Shown here: positions 28,841 through 42,472 of the stretch, piece after piece
Layout of the letters: every line of letters begins with the position of its first letter
How positions within the stretch are numbered: position 1 is the first letter of the stretch
Assembly: GCA_977017575.1 (NCBI GenBank)
Contig: CDRNVI010000025.1
Coordinates: 124,001-188,000, forward strand
Reading direction: 5' to 3'
DNA from: Paramoeba atlantica
Lineage: Eukaryota; Discosea
DNA length: 64,000 bases
Notes under the pieces: model-generated
What the model was told of the DNA's origin: nothing
The model's input: the letters and a program-made list of their open reading frames with translations, nothing else
Databases searched by the model: none
Program-made: the position numbers and the translations under genes

Positions 28841-31535
28841 ATGAAGCCACTGAGCCAACGAGAGGAAGAACACGAACTACCAGGAACGAAAGTCCGTCGA
28901 ATAACATTAACGAATCAAATGCTAGGGATCGATGCCCAGCATACACACGCGCTCGACCTCCAACGCGCCGTTTTGCCAATGTGGGCGAATGCGACGTGGT
29001 GCACAAGGGAGCGGATATGGGCTCGCCTGCATCAGTTTTGCGCTCAAAGGGATCTTCCCCCGACGGCCTTAAACGGTATTCTCTTCCTCGAATCTCTACA
29101 GATCGCCGTAACAACTCGTCTGACGTACACTCGTGCTCTCCAAACCATTACGCGCACGCAAGTGGAAGCAACGCTCCACTAAAGTTGTACGCAAAAGCCC
29201 TACAAGCGCAGGGCGGGCTGGAATCGCAGCGCCAAATGGAACCACTGACGCCGTATCTACTAATAAAGCTGTGCAGCAGATTGTCAAATTCGGAGGCAAT
29301 GGCGACCTGGAAGGCTCTGCTTGAAGGCGGCCGCAAGGTGGACGGAAGTGTCAGAATTAAGCAGAGAGAAATTTCTCAAGATCTCGCCTCAAGAAATAAT
29401 CATCTTTTGGGGACGAGGTACCAAGGCGACAAGGCTAAACCCTTATCGTCCATACATGCACGCTGTGATAACGGGACCGGGAACGGAGCAGTTGGCGCGA
29501 TATCTAGAGGGTCTTCCCTTCAACCAAAAGTTGTGCAGAACTCCTGTAAGGGAGATGGACTACCAAATAAGAAACGTCCTCGGAAGCGGATATGGCACCC
29601 ACTCTATCAAGCGGGGCGCGATAATGTTTCTCTTCCAAAAAGTGGCCGACGGCCACCTACTCTTGTCGGAGATACAGCACCTGACCAAACATCTCAATCT
29701 CGAAGGCCTGTTGAGGTACAACGCAAATCAGATTACAACAGCAAAAGCGCTGGGCACACAGCGAGTATCCGCAGTACTTCCAGGTCTTTGACTCCCGACA
29801 TTGTTCAGGAATGTTTCAAACAGGTACCGTATTTGAAACGGCATTCATTGATTTGCACGCGACGTAGCTCCAAGTTGGCGAAGGGTCAAGATCTAGCTAT
29901 TCCACTACATGTGAAACCGAACGTTCCAACACTTGATATGGATAAGGTGCGTCAATGGATGTCTTCGACCGCTAAAAATAGACTTACGGAGGTCTGGCAA
30001 GAGCTACTGCGGATACCAATTCAGCCTGACGAACCCCCTGCTGTGAAGAGCGGGTTGTCTTAAGCCGATTTTAAATTGTTAACGGAATACAAGGTAATTT
30101 CCAAATTACCGCCTGAGGATGTTGAACATCGGCCATCGATGCAATATCTTATACCTTTTACTGTTATCGAATCCGACGATGAAGGAAACCAGCGGCGACG
30201 ATTCATTTCATGGACGAAGTCCGATAACACGCGTCTCCAGGATTACGAACCACATGTTCCTTTGATGCATCCTTCAAAATACTTACACCGGGTGAAAGAA
30301 AGTTCCGGTCTGAAAAGAGATCTGACTTGCGGCTTTTATCAAATCGCGATACCACACGAATGTCGCCAAAAGTTTCGGTTTCTGGATGAAAAGGGCGAAG
30401 TGTACGAAATGTGCGTTTTACCGATGGGGCATCGATGTGCCCCGGAAATCATGCATTCCGTTATGTCGGCAATAGCTGGATCTGGTGATTATTGTCAAAA
30501 AACGGGGGCCCTCAATCAAGGCAATATCGACGTGTACGTCGATGGAGTTAGATTTCCCGGTGCGACGCGGGACGCGTTGCGGTATTCTACATGGGTCGAT
30601 CGCCGAGCTGAAAGTGTTGGAGCGAAATTCAAAGATGCCGGCGTGCTACCTGTGACGAAGTATGTTTTCAATGGAGCGCATTATAACCATGACACTCACA
30701 GGGTCAGCCTGGGACCCAAAGTGTTCCGTAAACTACAGGAGGACTCGTTCTTTAGTGCGACGTTTGTGGAGCTGGAGGCGGCGGTGGGGCGCCTCATGTA
30801 CTGCTCCGGGATTTTAGGTATCATTATTCCGTCCTCTGTGCCGCCCTCTCTCCCGCTTCCTGCGCCACCCCTTGCGCCGCCCCTTGTGCTGCCGCCCGAG
30901 AATGGCGCCCCCGGTACCGAGCATAACAAGGTACTAAAAAACTAGGGTAGGCGTCATTCACGCTTTTTTGAACGTACTTTTTTCTTTTTTTCTGCGGCTT
31001 GCAACTATGATAACGGGGCTAGGGTAACAATTTGGAGAGATACGAGCTCGTTGAAGCTGAGGTTTGGCCTGTTGAAGCTGAGGAGCCAAGTCCGCTCGAG
31101 GGGATAACACCCTAGAAGACTTGGTCCGTTGAAGTTGAGGTGCAAAAACCGTTGAAGCTGAGAGTCGACACTCCCAAACTATGCCAGCAAGCAGGCAAGG
31201 GGTCAAGGAGCACTGCTTTTGGCAGTGTCGGGGTGTGGCGAACCCCACCCTCCTAGCTAATCCAGCTTCCCGCAGCGGACTTTCAGTCTGCGCGTTGGCT
31301 GGATCGGCTTGCATTGGCTCTGTGCTGCGATCCTTTTAGGTCTTCGCACGGGTCGTGCGGGTCGGAGCTACCTTCGGCTCTCTCCGAGGAGGCAACACCC
31401 CGTCTACGGGGTTTTTACCTGAATAACATAACATCATTATTCCGAAATATCATTTCGCATTAAAGGTATGTCAACGCCGGATCAATCTTCTGAACCGCGT
31501 TCCGGGTGTAGCGAATATGGAGATAATAGTAATAT
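28841..31535 (+). mobile_element. DIRS-like retroelement B (fossil)
   Basis: Parts in order on the plus strand: tyrosine recombinase (about 28841-29791; catalytic-domain signature HSIKRGA and a late H...Y pair) overlapped by the front of the reverse transcriptase region, then RT (about 30076-31535) with the MPMGHRCAPEIMH-type palm motif. A 601-bp SL-family retroposon sits inside the RT. Recombinase overlapping RT is the DIRS gene order. Broken, with several breaks, and lacking RNase H and terminal repeats. Confidence 0.78.
30832..31432 (+). mobile_element. SL-family retroposon, copy 2, 12-bp TSD
   Basis: A 601-bp copy of the retroposon at 23731 is bounded by ATCATTATTCCG at 30820-30831 and 31433-31444. 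It is 5'-truncated within the C/T-rich half and nearly identical to copy 1 from there to the (ATAAC)n tail, including the GTTGAAGCTGAG units and the terminal hairpins. 5' truncation with a shared 3' end shows target-primed reverse transcription. Confidence 0.9.
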
Positions 31536-31589
31536 TTAATTGGTAACATTTTCGTCCAAAAAATGGACATGTGCTGTATGAGAACTAGA

Positions 31590-32634
31590 TTACGATGAGA
31601 ACATTGTTTTGGTTTCATAGTTCAATATGTAAGGCAGTATTAACAAGAAAGTGAATATTAAGAAAGCTGCGCCGTAGGAATCAATGTCTGCACCATATTT
31701 GACTCTGAAATATTGATTTCTTCTTTTCATTTTCTCTATTTCTACTGCAATAGTTCGCATACAAGCTTCAGCATGGCTCCAATTATGCAAATTGAATCTC
31801 TTTGGAAGGTTGCGAAAACTTTGAAAAAGGGTGATACCATTCATTTTAAGTGGCGACTGAAGGCACGTGAGGGTGAAGAAGCGCACCCCTGGCAGCCTCA
31901 GGAAGCCTTTGTGAGATGGACGGTACAGAAATCTGTTTTGGACCCGGCGGAAGATGGATATGCTTGGGTGAAGTACACTGTATAACAAGCCTGGGGAGTA
32001 CTTTAAGCGAACGGTTGCTTTCCCGCAAGATGGTATGTATGATACTGACGAGGTTGAATATTCTGAAGTTCTAGTGCTCCCAAAAGTTGCAGGGCCAAAG
32101 CAACCACAAGAACCAGATTCGGAGAATGAACGCACTTCAGAAACAGTGGCATCTGTGAATGAAAGCAGCATTGGAAATTCTCATGGTGACCCTCTTTTCT
32201 CTGAACACTGACGAGAAGGCCCGGTAGCCGATGACCCCTTAATTGCTCTAGATCCGCAACGCTGGCCTGAGGCACTAGTCAACCCCATGGACTTTTTTAT
32301 TATTCAACAATTTTATCGGAACTATCTGGACCTTGTAAGCCAAAAGTCTTCCCAATATCAAGTTCTAGAGCTCCATGTCGATCGTATGCTTCATGAAATC
32401 GCAATGTTCCGATCCAAACCTGAGCTTGCTGAAGACAAGCGATGGATTCGAAGTGTACGCAACACTATTGGTGCCATCGACGTAATTCGTAAGGAGCGTT
32501 TAGGATACACTAAAGCGGTGACTAATGAACTTGCTAGAGGGTACAAGACACAATCTGAGCCGCAGTGGATGCGCGAGGTATACCAAGATGCTGTGCAGAG
32601 CGTCAAGGCAACTACGTCCCACTATGATCGCAAT

Positions 32635-32667
<33 letters not shown>

Positions 32668-34724
32668 AGATAAGATAAGATAAGATAAGATAAGATATCC
32701 CATTTGGCCAACTAGGGCTATGGGATCGTAGCAGGAATCTCCGTTACAGAGAAACCTCTACGTCGGTCTGAGTCTCTTTTTAAGTGGGGCTGAGCAACCT
32801 CTCCGTTTCCGGAAGAGTACGGGCGTCAGAATCTCACCACCGAGAACTCATCAAGGGACGTAGAGTGAGGACGCACTCATTCACTAGCGATCCCGGAGGG
32901 ACGACCAGTGCCCTGAACGGGCCTAGCTATTTAGCGCTTTGTTTTGTTAGCGCCGGCCTTAGCTCGGGAGGCTGGGATCGCTAAGTCCCATCATCCGACG
33001 TGAATCGGACGCCCTGACCGATACGTCCTGGCGTACTCAGCAGAGTACGCCAGGAAGGCGGCATTCGCAACTTGCAAAGAGCACAACCAATTACAACTCT
33101 GCAGATATCAAGAATTTTGAGGCGAGAAGATACGAAAACATCAGGGACGATTCTTCTGATGTATCTCACTGCTTCGCGGCACAGAGACCTTCTAACGCTT
33201 TGGTCCTACGAATGGGAACCACCAACTCTGACACTCAAGTGGAACAATTGGAAATGCGACCGGTTCGGGAACCGGGCATTTACACAATTCGCGGATGTAC
33301 CGAAAGTCCTCTGGAAGTACATACCACAAAAACCTGTATTCGGGACGTATCGTGCGGTTTATGTGGCGATAAAACGGGAGAATTCGGGTCTGAGTGTTCA
33401 TTCGTGTCGCCGAGGAGCGGCCACGTGGTTGGCTACAGCGGGCTACTCTTTAGCCCAGATAGAGAGTGCGACGGGACACACACCGGGGACAGGCGATGTA
33501 CATCGGGGGGTTCGCCGATATGTGGACCCTTCGAAGACACAACCGGAACCTTACCAACAAAGATTGATGAGCAAGATTTTGGGTCAAGCAATATGTCGAA
33601 CACTGTGAAGACAGATTGTGCATCCATTTCTCCACAAGTTGTGGCGATTCCCTGGCCCCTTCAAATTTGGCGTTGCCCAACAAAGCTTATTACTTCTTTG
33701 TGCGTAGATGATTCGAGTTTCCGCCTCGCTGTTTTCCTCAGGATCTCGGTGTCGAGCAGCTTTCTCATGTTCGGAAGGAGAGTGGAATAGTCCGCCGAGA
33801 GGTCGCGAACCATGCTTATTGCCTTTAGCTCCTATAGGATCTTCTCGTATCAATCTGCAGGCTCTAATGCGCCTAAAGTCGTGCAATAACGATCTTTGTG
33901 CAGCTTTAGAATGGATCACGACGGATCTAGTGGAGGCAACCTTGAGCGCCCCTCCTAGACTCAAAGAAGTCCAACTTTGTACGCGGAAACATGTGTCTCG
34001 GAATATGCTGAACGAAATGCCGTTCTTAGAAGAGGCGAAAGTGTTTGAAAGAGCTTCTTCCGTAGCGCTGTCTCTCACCATTCCTCTTTTTAAAGTGCCA
34101 AAATCCGACCATGAACATTCGCGTTTGATCGGAGACTGTAGAAATCTCAACGAACTCCTGCCGCGCCCGGGGCCTTTGGGTTTGCCGCATATTGACGACG
34201 TGTTGTTGGGTTTGCTTCCAATGCATTGGCTATACCAACGTGATGGGTTGTCTTATTTTTACCAGTTTCCTCTCCACGAAACACTGCAAAAGATTTTAAG
34301 TGTTCGAGTAGGTGGGCAACGAGGAAACTTTCTGACATACAAATGGAAGGTTCTCCCAATGGGGTCATCATTTGCTCCGTGTCTAGCACAGCAGACATCT
34401 CTTGCTGTAGCAAAGGAGTGCTTGTCAGACCAAAAGTCCGCAGCTATATTTGCATGGGTGGATAACTTTGTAATGGGGGCTGATTCTCTGGAAGAACTTA
34501 AAATCCTCGATAGTTGTTTGACCTCCACATGTTCCCAGATAAACCTTGCTTTAAAGACGCCCTCTGTTATATATTGCAAGCGTATGAATTTCTTGGGATT
34601 GCAAATGGATATGATATCCGAGTCAGTGGAAGACCATTTCGTTGAGTTAGATTCTTCCTTTTGTGAGAAATTACAACAAACGATTGGGCAATATCAAACT
34701 CCTCGAAAAGTGTACGAAATGTAA
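31590..34724 (+). mobile_element. DIRS-like retroelement C (fossil)
   Basis: Parts on the plus strand: gag-like region (about 31773-32640) with a W...W...Y...P module, tyrosine recombinase (about 33072-33608; HSCRRGA and GH...Y signature), and RT (33708-34724). A SINE-like insertion separates gag and recombinase. The RT resembles that of the element at 34955-39983 rather than that of element B, so at least two DIRS lineages are present. Broken, with several breaks. Confidence 0.72.
32641..33055 (-). mobile_element. SINE-like retroposon with (CTTAT)n tail
   Basis: On the plus strand it opens with about eleven GATAA units (minus-strand tail CTTAT), then a body sharing GATCCCGGAGGGACGACCAG-type sequence with the tRNA-derived SINE at 8664, and ends near a GGCGTACTC...GAGTACGCC hairpin (about 33031-33053). 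I could not find a clean target duplication, so the right boundary is approximate. Confidence 0.6.
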
Positions 34725-34950
34725 ACTTGAGAAAGTAATTTTGATTACGTCCTATATCGAAAACATATGGCATTATTATCATTATTGTTGTACGTGTTAG
34801 AACATTTCCGCTATTTGAAAAGAAAAAGTTTTATGTCGACAACTCGATCTCAGGCCGCTGCGCAAGCCGTAATACGCCCAGAGCATGCTATTTCTCCTGA
34901 AGAGGAGAAATTTGTTCAGATTTATCCAAATCTGAACAAGCGCAGAGGGA

Positions 34951-35955
34951 CATACCTTTTAATTTCGTCTGTTTTAGAAAATAGGATAAACTAAACTCTT
35001 CAATTCTTGCAGAAGTGTAACTCATTAAATATTAGACTCATTCCATGTGCTATACGTTCTTCTATTTTCTTCTAATGGGCAAACTAGATGAGGGCTAAGT
35101 ATGGTTTGCTTTGAAAATACGGCTAGGATTACAATGAGTTACACATAATTATCCATCGTTTACTTCCATACATGTATGAATACGGTGCATTAAAACGATT
35201 TCACATTTTTACATGTATTACTCAAAGAGTTCCTGCAATACTAAATATTATAAATAAATGTTATAAATAAAATAATACGGGCATTTTCTAAAATTTTCAT
35301 CATGGGCTGAAAAAGGACTACATGTTTTCGTACGTCCCACTTGGGGATTAGCATCCCACACGGGGACATCCCTTTTAATTTCGTCTGTTTTAGAAAATAG
35401 GATAAACTAAACTCTTCAATTCTTGCAGAAGTGTAACTCATTAAATATTAGACTCATTCCATGTGCTATACGTTCTTCTATTTTCTTCTAATGGGCAAAC
35501 TAGATGAGGGCTAAGTATGGTTTGCTTTGAAAATACGGCTAGGATTACAATGAGTTACACATAATTATCCATCGTTTACTTCCATACATGTATGAATACG
35601 GTGCATTAAAACGATTTCACATTTTTACATGTATTACTCAAAGAGTTCCTGCAATACTAAATATTATAAATAAATGTTATAAATAAAATAATACGGGCAT
35701 TTTCTAAAATTTTCATCATGGGCTGAAAAAGGACTACATGTTTTCGTACGTCCCACTTGGGGATTAGCATCCCACACGGGGACATCCCTTTTAATTTCGT
35801 CTGTTTTAGAAAATAGGATAAACTAAACTCTTCAATTCTTGCAGAAGTGTAACTCATTAAATATTAGACTCATTCCATGTGCTATACGTTCTTCTATTTT
35901 CTTCTAATGGGCAAACTAGATGAGGGCTAAGTATGGTTTGCTTTGAAAATACGGA
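34951..35955. repeat. 416-bp tandem A-B terminal repeats of element D
   Basis: The unit running from GGGACATCCCTTTTAATTTC to GGGATTAGCATCCCACACGG is present at about 34951-35369 and 35370-35785, with a partial third at 35786-35955. Its A half recurs alone at 39727-39983. The copies are nearly identical. Confidence 0.9.
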
Positions 35956-38900
35956 ATTCCCTACGGGCGCCGTAGGCTCTCAATATAAGTACCGATGGAG
36001 GGCAGTGGTGTCAAGTCTTCAGCGCTGGATTTTCTCGTGAAGGGATCTGCTATTTGGGCGTTGGTAGGTACCCACTTTACTTCCAGGTTAGTGTTTGATG
36101 GGATGTACTGCATCCACCTATTGGCAGTGAAGTTAGTGCTTGCCCGCCTCTGGAGGGCCATGGCCACAGGCGCGTTGTCGACGTTCAATAGAATGTCCCG
36201 ATGTCCTTTTCTGACTGCTGCCATAATTCCACCAAGAGCCGCACTCAGCTCTGAGTAGAATATATGGGCTCCGGGCTTTGTCATGCCCTGTTTTGCAGTT
36301 TCGAGAATGCCTTGATTGAACAACAGAATAGCCCATGCGATTGAACTGGCATCAGTCCAAACTTCCACCTTTTCTTCTTTGGGTATATGACCTATCTTTT
36401 TTAACCAAACATTTCGCTTGAGTGCGGAAAATGCATCAGTCAGTTCGCCTAACAGGTGGTCGGTCGGAGAGAAGGAGATCTCCCAAGACTTTTCGTCGTG
36501 CACTTTTCTGGCAACTTTTCCTAGTGTTTGAAGAAGGTGTGCAAAAGTGCATAGTGGGATTTTCATAACCGTGGCCCTCCACATTAGTAAACCAGAAAGC
36601 GTATACAGTTCCACAGCTGTCCACGTCCCATTCCCGATTATGTCATTGTATCTTGAATACGCCTTTTCAGTCCACTTTTCTGACATGCGGTACTTCTTAT
36701 TTTTTAGATCAAATTCAATACCAAGTACGCACGCTTGCTGTAGTGGCTTCATGGTGAGACCATCTACTTCTAGTTGAACTGCGTGGACTCGGGCGCGAAA
36801 TTCTTTTGCATGGTTTTCTACTTCTGACTTGGATTTTCCGAACAAAAGAAAATTGTCTACCCAGGCCAATCCAATGTCCCGGACAATGCGATTTGAAACT
36901 CGCTGTGCAATAGCCGGGGCCCATGACCATCCCATGGGCATGGAAGAAAATTGAATACTGCATGTTTCTCCTCTAGCGTGACCTAAAACCGCTCCAAAGT
37001 AGGATCGGATCTCGGGAGCGAGGGAAAATTGGTAAAAGTAACTCCGTGCGTCCGCGTGAGCCATCCATTCCGAATCTAGCAGATTTTCAATCACGTTATG
37101 TATGGATGGTAGGTGCATTGCGGGGGGGCATTCGAAAACTCGGTTGAGTTTCCTACAATCGCAGATTAGACGAAGTGTGGAGTCTTTCTTCGGAACTGTA
37201 AAGGTACGATGTACTACTATCGGTCCTTCGGTCTTCTCTACAACCCCCATGCGTAATAAGTCTGGTAAATGATGTCTCATAAATCGAGACACTGGTCGAT
37301 TGCCTTTAGGTGCACGCAGCATGTGCGCGTGAAAGGCGTTGACGTTCTGTAGTAGATGTAAAAAGTCTAGGCTGCCATCGTCATTCATATTGTTCAGTAT
37401 AGAATATGACAGTCTTGTGGTTGTGATAGGAGCTATTATTCCCCGATTTTTGTACGCTCGCACGCTCGGTGGTCGGGTGAGCTGCCCGCGAGACATAGAC
37501 TGATTGTTTGTGTCTTCAATTTTCTTCGTTGCAATGTTAGCAATGTCCGTTGAATTATGCACGTAGATAGGTTCGGGATTCGGTTCGCCTATAATGTTAT
37601 CGCTGTCTAGCGTGATCTTACCGATGTGCAAGGGGAACCTACCTTGTAATTGACGTTTTAGTATGTAAACAGCTGATTTAGTTTTCTTGTCATGTCCTTT
37701 GGTGTTTTCTGGGTTCACAGTAATTTTGTCGCGTCCTGTAGCCCTAGGGACAAGGCCACTTCCAGTCGAGGGAGATATATCCACAATGTCTCCAGATCTT
37801 TGTGCTTGGCCAACAGCTGTATTACCGACAGTGGAACTCCCTCTCTGAGGAGTGATACTAGAGCCCCTCTTTTTACAGAATGTGCCGACAACTCTGCTTT
37901 CACCCGCTTCAGCACGGCATTGGCTCTCAGCGTCGATAAAGTCGTGAACTTGTCTTCTGGCTTCAGCTTGTCCAATTGGTCCATGAAGATTTTCCACTCC
38001 GTCAAGTTGCAAGTCATTGGAATAGCCGTCCCTACTCTGAAGGGATCCCCTTTGTGAGTCGGAAACGTTACTCCCAGTATTCTCCGCTCGAGATCTACCA
38101 CTTGTAAATCTAATTTCCTCAGATGTTTGACATCGTCTATTCTGCTGCATGTCTTCCACGCCAAGGTCAGGCCCGCGGCTTCGTCCGGAAGCAGCCATTC
38201 GCACGCCTCCAATACTTGTTCGCGTGTAGCCGGGGGCGCCTGATGCTCCGGTATTTGAGCCCCTTGACGCTGAAGGGATCGCATATAGGCTGTTACTGTC
38301 GACTTTTGCAATTGACCCCCAGATCGGAATATGATTTGTATCAGACTCTTTGCATACGTATGTGCGGTTTGGATGCTGATGGTACCCCGTTGAGTTTGCG
38401 GATTGATTAGTCTCATTTTCGACTCCAAGAAGCATATTATGCACCAATCTTCGCTTGGAACGTTGTTTCCGAGATTTTCCTTCCAAACTGTATACTGTTT
38501 GTACACGCTGGAAAGGTGATTCCAGCGCGAGTTGGATTTCTCTTCTAATAGACGATCCTGGCCTAGAACGATCATTTGTTGAACGTCGACTGTAGGAATC
38601 GCGGCTCTTGTTTCTCTGTTGCCTTCCACGCGGTCGAGGAAGAGGTCTTCGATCTCCAGTAAGTTCTTTGCTCTTGATCTTGTTACTATCCCTGTAACAG
38701 CCCTGTTGCTCGTGGAAGGTTGCTTGTACTGAGTACTTCGGACATGACTGGTAGTGCCGGCGCCGGTTGTGGTTTCCGTTTGATTTCCGTATGTTTCGTT
38801 TCCCTCTTCTTGAAATTGATTTTTTATGCCCCTTAATAAATATATTTCCAGATTATTCTTCACTGTAAAGATTATTGCCCCTAATGTTGATAGTTCTATT

Positions 38901-39983
38901 ATATTGCCCCTTATATAATCTATTGTTTCTTGGACTAAATTTCTGTTGAATTCTTCGAGTCAGAATTTTTTCCCTTGCGGTTTTGTCATCGGGCCCGCGT
39001 TTCGCCCTGTTCGGTCGTTTTTTGTATCCATGGCTTTGATCATTGCAGGTAGAATTTTTCCCCGCAGTCCTCCGGTCGTTTTTGCTTCTTCAAGAGCCTG
39101 TGCGAAGACGCGGCAGTCCCCATGTTGAGCGCGAACTTTGTAAGCAACCAACGCCGCCAATATGTTGTCCCCGACCGCCATGTTCCCGTCTGATTTCCAT
39201 ACAAGTCCCATTTTCATTGAGTTTCGCACCCAAGCCAAAAATGCTAGCAACAAATCGTTCTTCCGATGCTCGTCTTGGTGATAGCGTGGGGCATTGCGTT
39301 CGGCAGCTCCAATACTAAAGTAGCGACGCAAATGAGCGTCCAATTCCACAAAACTACGATCTCGCGTCTCCGAGGGTGCCTCGATGAACATCGCGTACGT
39401 AGATAATTCAAGCGGTTCGAACGTTCCAGTCTCTCGGCCTTCAACACGCTCCATCGCAGCGGAGTAAGGGTCAGTGGCGAGTTTCTCCACCCCATGTAAT
39501 CGAGCATTCGTCGGAGGAAACGTAAGCTCGCCAAATTTCGCATAGTCCACCAACATAGTTGTTTTCTCTTCGCCAATCTTCTTCACCACTCCCTTCCACA
39601 TTTCTCCACGTGGCACTTTGTCTGAGGACCATAAAACCGCGATAGTGTCGCCAACCTGACTCTCGGCCACAAACCGTCCAATGCGAGAGTCAGATAGTGG
39701 GGGGAGGTCATTCATTGTGCGTTTTTTGCTTTGAAAATACGGCTAGGATTACAATGAGTTACACATAATTATCCATCGTTTACTTCCATACATGTATGAA
39801 TACGGTGCATTAAAACGATTTCACATTTTTACATGTATTACTCAAAGAGTTCCTGCAATACTAAATATTATAAATAAATGTTATAAATAAAATAATACGG
39901 GCATTTTCTAAAATTTTCATCATGGGCTGAAAAAGGACTACATGTTTTCGTACGTCCCACTTGGGGATTAGCATCCCACACGG
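34951..39983 (-). mobile_element. DIRS/Ngaro-like element D with split direct repeats
   Basis: A minus-strand element of about 5.0 kb. Parts in order: A repeat (39983-39727), gag-like ORF (39715-38960), tyrosine recombinase (38863-37715; HSVKRGA and KH...Y signature) overlapping RT/RNase H (38486-35961), then B-A-B-A-B repeats (35955-34951). A1-genes-B1-A2-B2 is the known split direct repeat layout of Ngaro/PAT-like elements; here one extra A-B unit is present. All genes look intact or nearly so, and the repeats are almost identical, so it is young. No target duplication is seen, as expected for recombinase-mediated insertion. Confidence 0.85.
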
Positions 39984-40745
39984 CGACGCGTCAACGATCC
40001 CGTTCTGTACCGAGACTCGCGAACCCCTTTAGCCGTGTAGTAGAAGAAGAAACGAGTTCGCAAACTGCGGCAAGCGCACAAAATGGTGCTGTTGATCCGC
40101 GAGTCCAATCTGCCAACCAGATGCTGGAAGTATTTGGTGGACTATCAAGACAACTTGAGACACTTCTGAAAGCCCAACAGGAGCAGCAGTCATTTTGGGA
40201 GCGCCGTACTACACAGTCAGATGAACGATTAGAGGCGCTTATTCAAAACCTACGCGTCAGCCCTTTAGCTTCTGGGAACGAGCGTTCCACTCCGGTACCC
40301 ACCTCTCAGACTTTGGTGAGAAACATAACCCGAAACCCAGCGATGTCCGCGCAACCTCTTTCAGAGGACGAAGTGTAAGAGAAGGTTTTACGCATTACAG
40401 CACTACTGGAAGAAAATGAGGTTGAAATCGAAGTAACCTGGTACCTCGAGAAAAACGGCCCACTTACCGCAATAACATGGCGAGGCAACCCAAAGGCGGG
40501 AGGCCCTGACGAGGGCGAAAAAATACCATTTATGAATAATTTTTTTCATATGAATACGATCTCCATGCGAAGCGATCGAAACATGTTAGAACCCAATAAG
40601 TAAAACCTATAAATTTACGATTTTGTATGTTGGAGATAATACCTCCTTACACTAAATGGTAAGATTTTCTTGACAAAGAAACTCGCGAAATGCAAAATTT
40701 TTTGTTGAATTATAACGTTATAACGCTTTAGAACGTTGTTGTTTC

Positions 40746-42200
40746 TTAATTTAAAAGAGATACATGGCCATGCCTGTCGCTCTCGTTCCCATGGCGTGAG
40801 GGTTCATCTGCTATGTTTTTCTCGGAGCAAATCCAACGGACCTCCTTGAGATAACCCGGTAGGAAAAACACCTGGTATAACCGGCGTAGCCACTCCATAA
40901 TTAGCGGGGGTCCTGCCTTCCATTTGGACAGCCATGCCACAACGTTCTTATTATCTGATATCAGTGTACAAGCCTTGATTTTTCTTTCCTTTACCAGTTT
41001 TAAGCCCATCTCTGCTGCGAATAGCTCCTTATATGCAATAGGCTTATCTCTGAGCCAGGCCGCAAAATTTCCAGAGCGATACTGAAGACTGCCGCCCTGC
41101 AGCCATGCTAGTCCCCACCCCTTCTCGGAAGCATCACAATACAATTCAAAGGCACTGGTTTTTCCCCTCTCCAATTTTCTAGGGGTGTTTGCCTCCACTC
41201 TATCGATTAGCGCAATAAGGCTTGAGATGAATTTCTGGGACATCTGGCATGGTAAATCCCATAAGACTGGCTTAGCTGCCAATCTGCGTGCTCTCCCCTT
41301 CAGCCAATACATCACAGTTGGAAATTCGCATTGAGTAATACCTAACACTCTAGTTGCCCAGAACAGAGTCCCCAACACTTTCCAGATTAGACGGTGCGTC
41401 GGCAAGCGATGCTGTTGCGCTAGTAACTTGAATGCCTCACGTAAGTGTTTTAATTTATCAATAAACTGAACCGGCAGTGAGAGTTTCTTTTCCTCTAGAT
41501 TTACCTCAATGCCTAATACCGTTCCCTTACTGGTGGGCTTCGTGGTGACCGCAATTTCGGCGCCAACCTGCTTCGCACGTTGCAAAGTTTGGCTCAGGTC
41601 ATCCTCTACATCCTCCTGGCTGGTTCCAAAACGGTAACAATTGTCGATAAAAGTCAGTGGATGTGAATTACTAACCGGAAGGTTGTGGATCAAGCTTGTA
41701 GCCGCATGACCAATTTTTTACCGAAGAATGCCATCCCATGGGCAATGTGGCCCAACCATATGTCCTTCCCTTAATGCGAACGGCCAAGTAGGGCAGAACA
41801 TCTTCTGGAAGCCCAAACTGATGGTACCAATTTCTTCCATCCGTCTCCCCGAAGAATTTGTTTTCCAGGACCGCCTTTTCAATATCCTGCAAGCTCGCTA
41901 ACGTTAAAGGGCCTGGGACTATAGATTGTATCTCGTTGAGAGGAATCGCATTCAAGATCACACGCATGGTTTTCTTCTTCGGCTTGGGAATCAAAAATGC
42001 TGTCATCCATATTTTTGCGGTTCTCCGTGGGATTCTCTTTATTACCCCGGACCTCACCATCTCCTCCACGAAAGGTTCCAGCCTCTTCGATTCACCGCGA
42101 TAACGAGGATCGTAATCCTTCCTCAACAAGCCCTTAAACTTATTCGCGTCCTGCACGAAACCGAATATTTTCTTTTCTTCTCTCACATCGCTTCCAGTTA
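40746..42200 (-). mobile_element. DIRS-like RT/RNase H fragment H (fossil)
   Basis: On the minus strand: RT front part (42186-41671) and RT palm/RNase H part (41693-40746). RNase H is recognised by YCDASEKGWG, AAEMGL, ISDNKNVV and NIADEPSR. No gag or recombinase is seen. Divergent from the other copies. Broken, with at least one break. The spacer 40561-40745 holds nothing recognisable. Confidence 0.7.
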
Positions 42201-42209
42201 ATAATCAAA

Positions 42210-42472
42210 TCTTTTTTTTTTTTTTTTTTTTTGGGTTGCTGTTCGTCTGTTGTAGGTGTAGATTTCGTGAATACGTTTTTTTTTTTTTTTGTAAGACCCC
42301 TGTCATTGCATTCTGCCACAATGACGGATCAGAGATAAGGCTTATATAAGGCTTGCGCGACTTTGCAAGCTGTGTAATATTTCGTATTATGATATAAAAA
42401 CCAATGAGCTGATTTATAGACTGAATTCCTGCGTAGCGCCTTCTTCGTTTAGGTATTTCCGAAGGTGGGAAT
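42210..42472 (-). mobile_element. RLE-LINE 3' end, short truncated copy with A tail
   Basis: From 42472 down to 42291 the minus strand is almost identical to the last 190 bp of the RLE LINE at 51690-51880 (plus-strand GTAAGACCCCTGTCATTGCA, ATAAGGCTTATATAAGGC), then an A tail (T run at 42276-42290), 40 bp of other sequence, and a second T run at 42211-42232. The near identity of the two 3' ends shows recent activity of this LINE family. Confidence 0.78.

Larger units (their letters stand above)
34834..40560 (+). mobile_element. DIRS-like gag fragment E, split by element D (fossil)
   Basis: Two plus-strand pieces of one gag-like region (about 34834-34950, with the MSTTRSQ start, and about 39984-40560, with a coiled-coil-like LEVFGGLSRQLETLLKAQQ and a W...WRG motif) flank the complete insertion of DIRS-like element D. 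No RT or recombinase follows. Broken. Confidence 0.6.

Noticed and set aside
28981-30063. A 360-codon independent host gene
   Set aside because: Most of it overlaps the recombinase frame of DIRS-like element B and only its end matches the RT front; this is the usual overlapping layout of the family.
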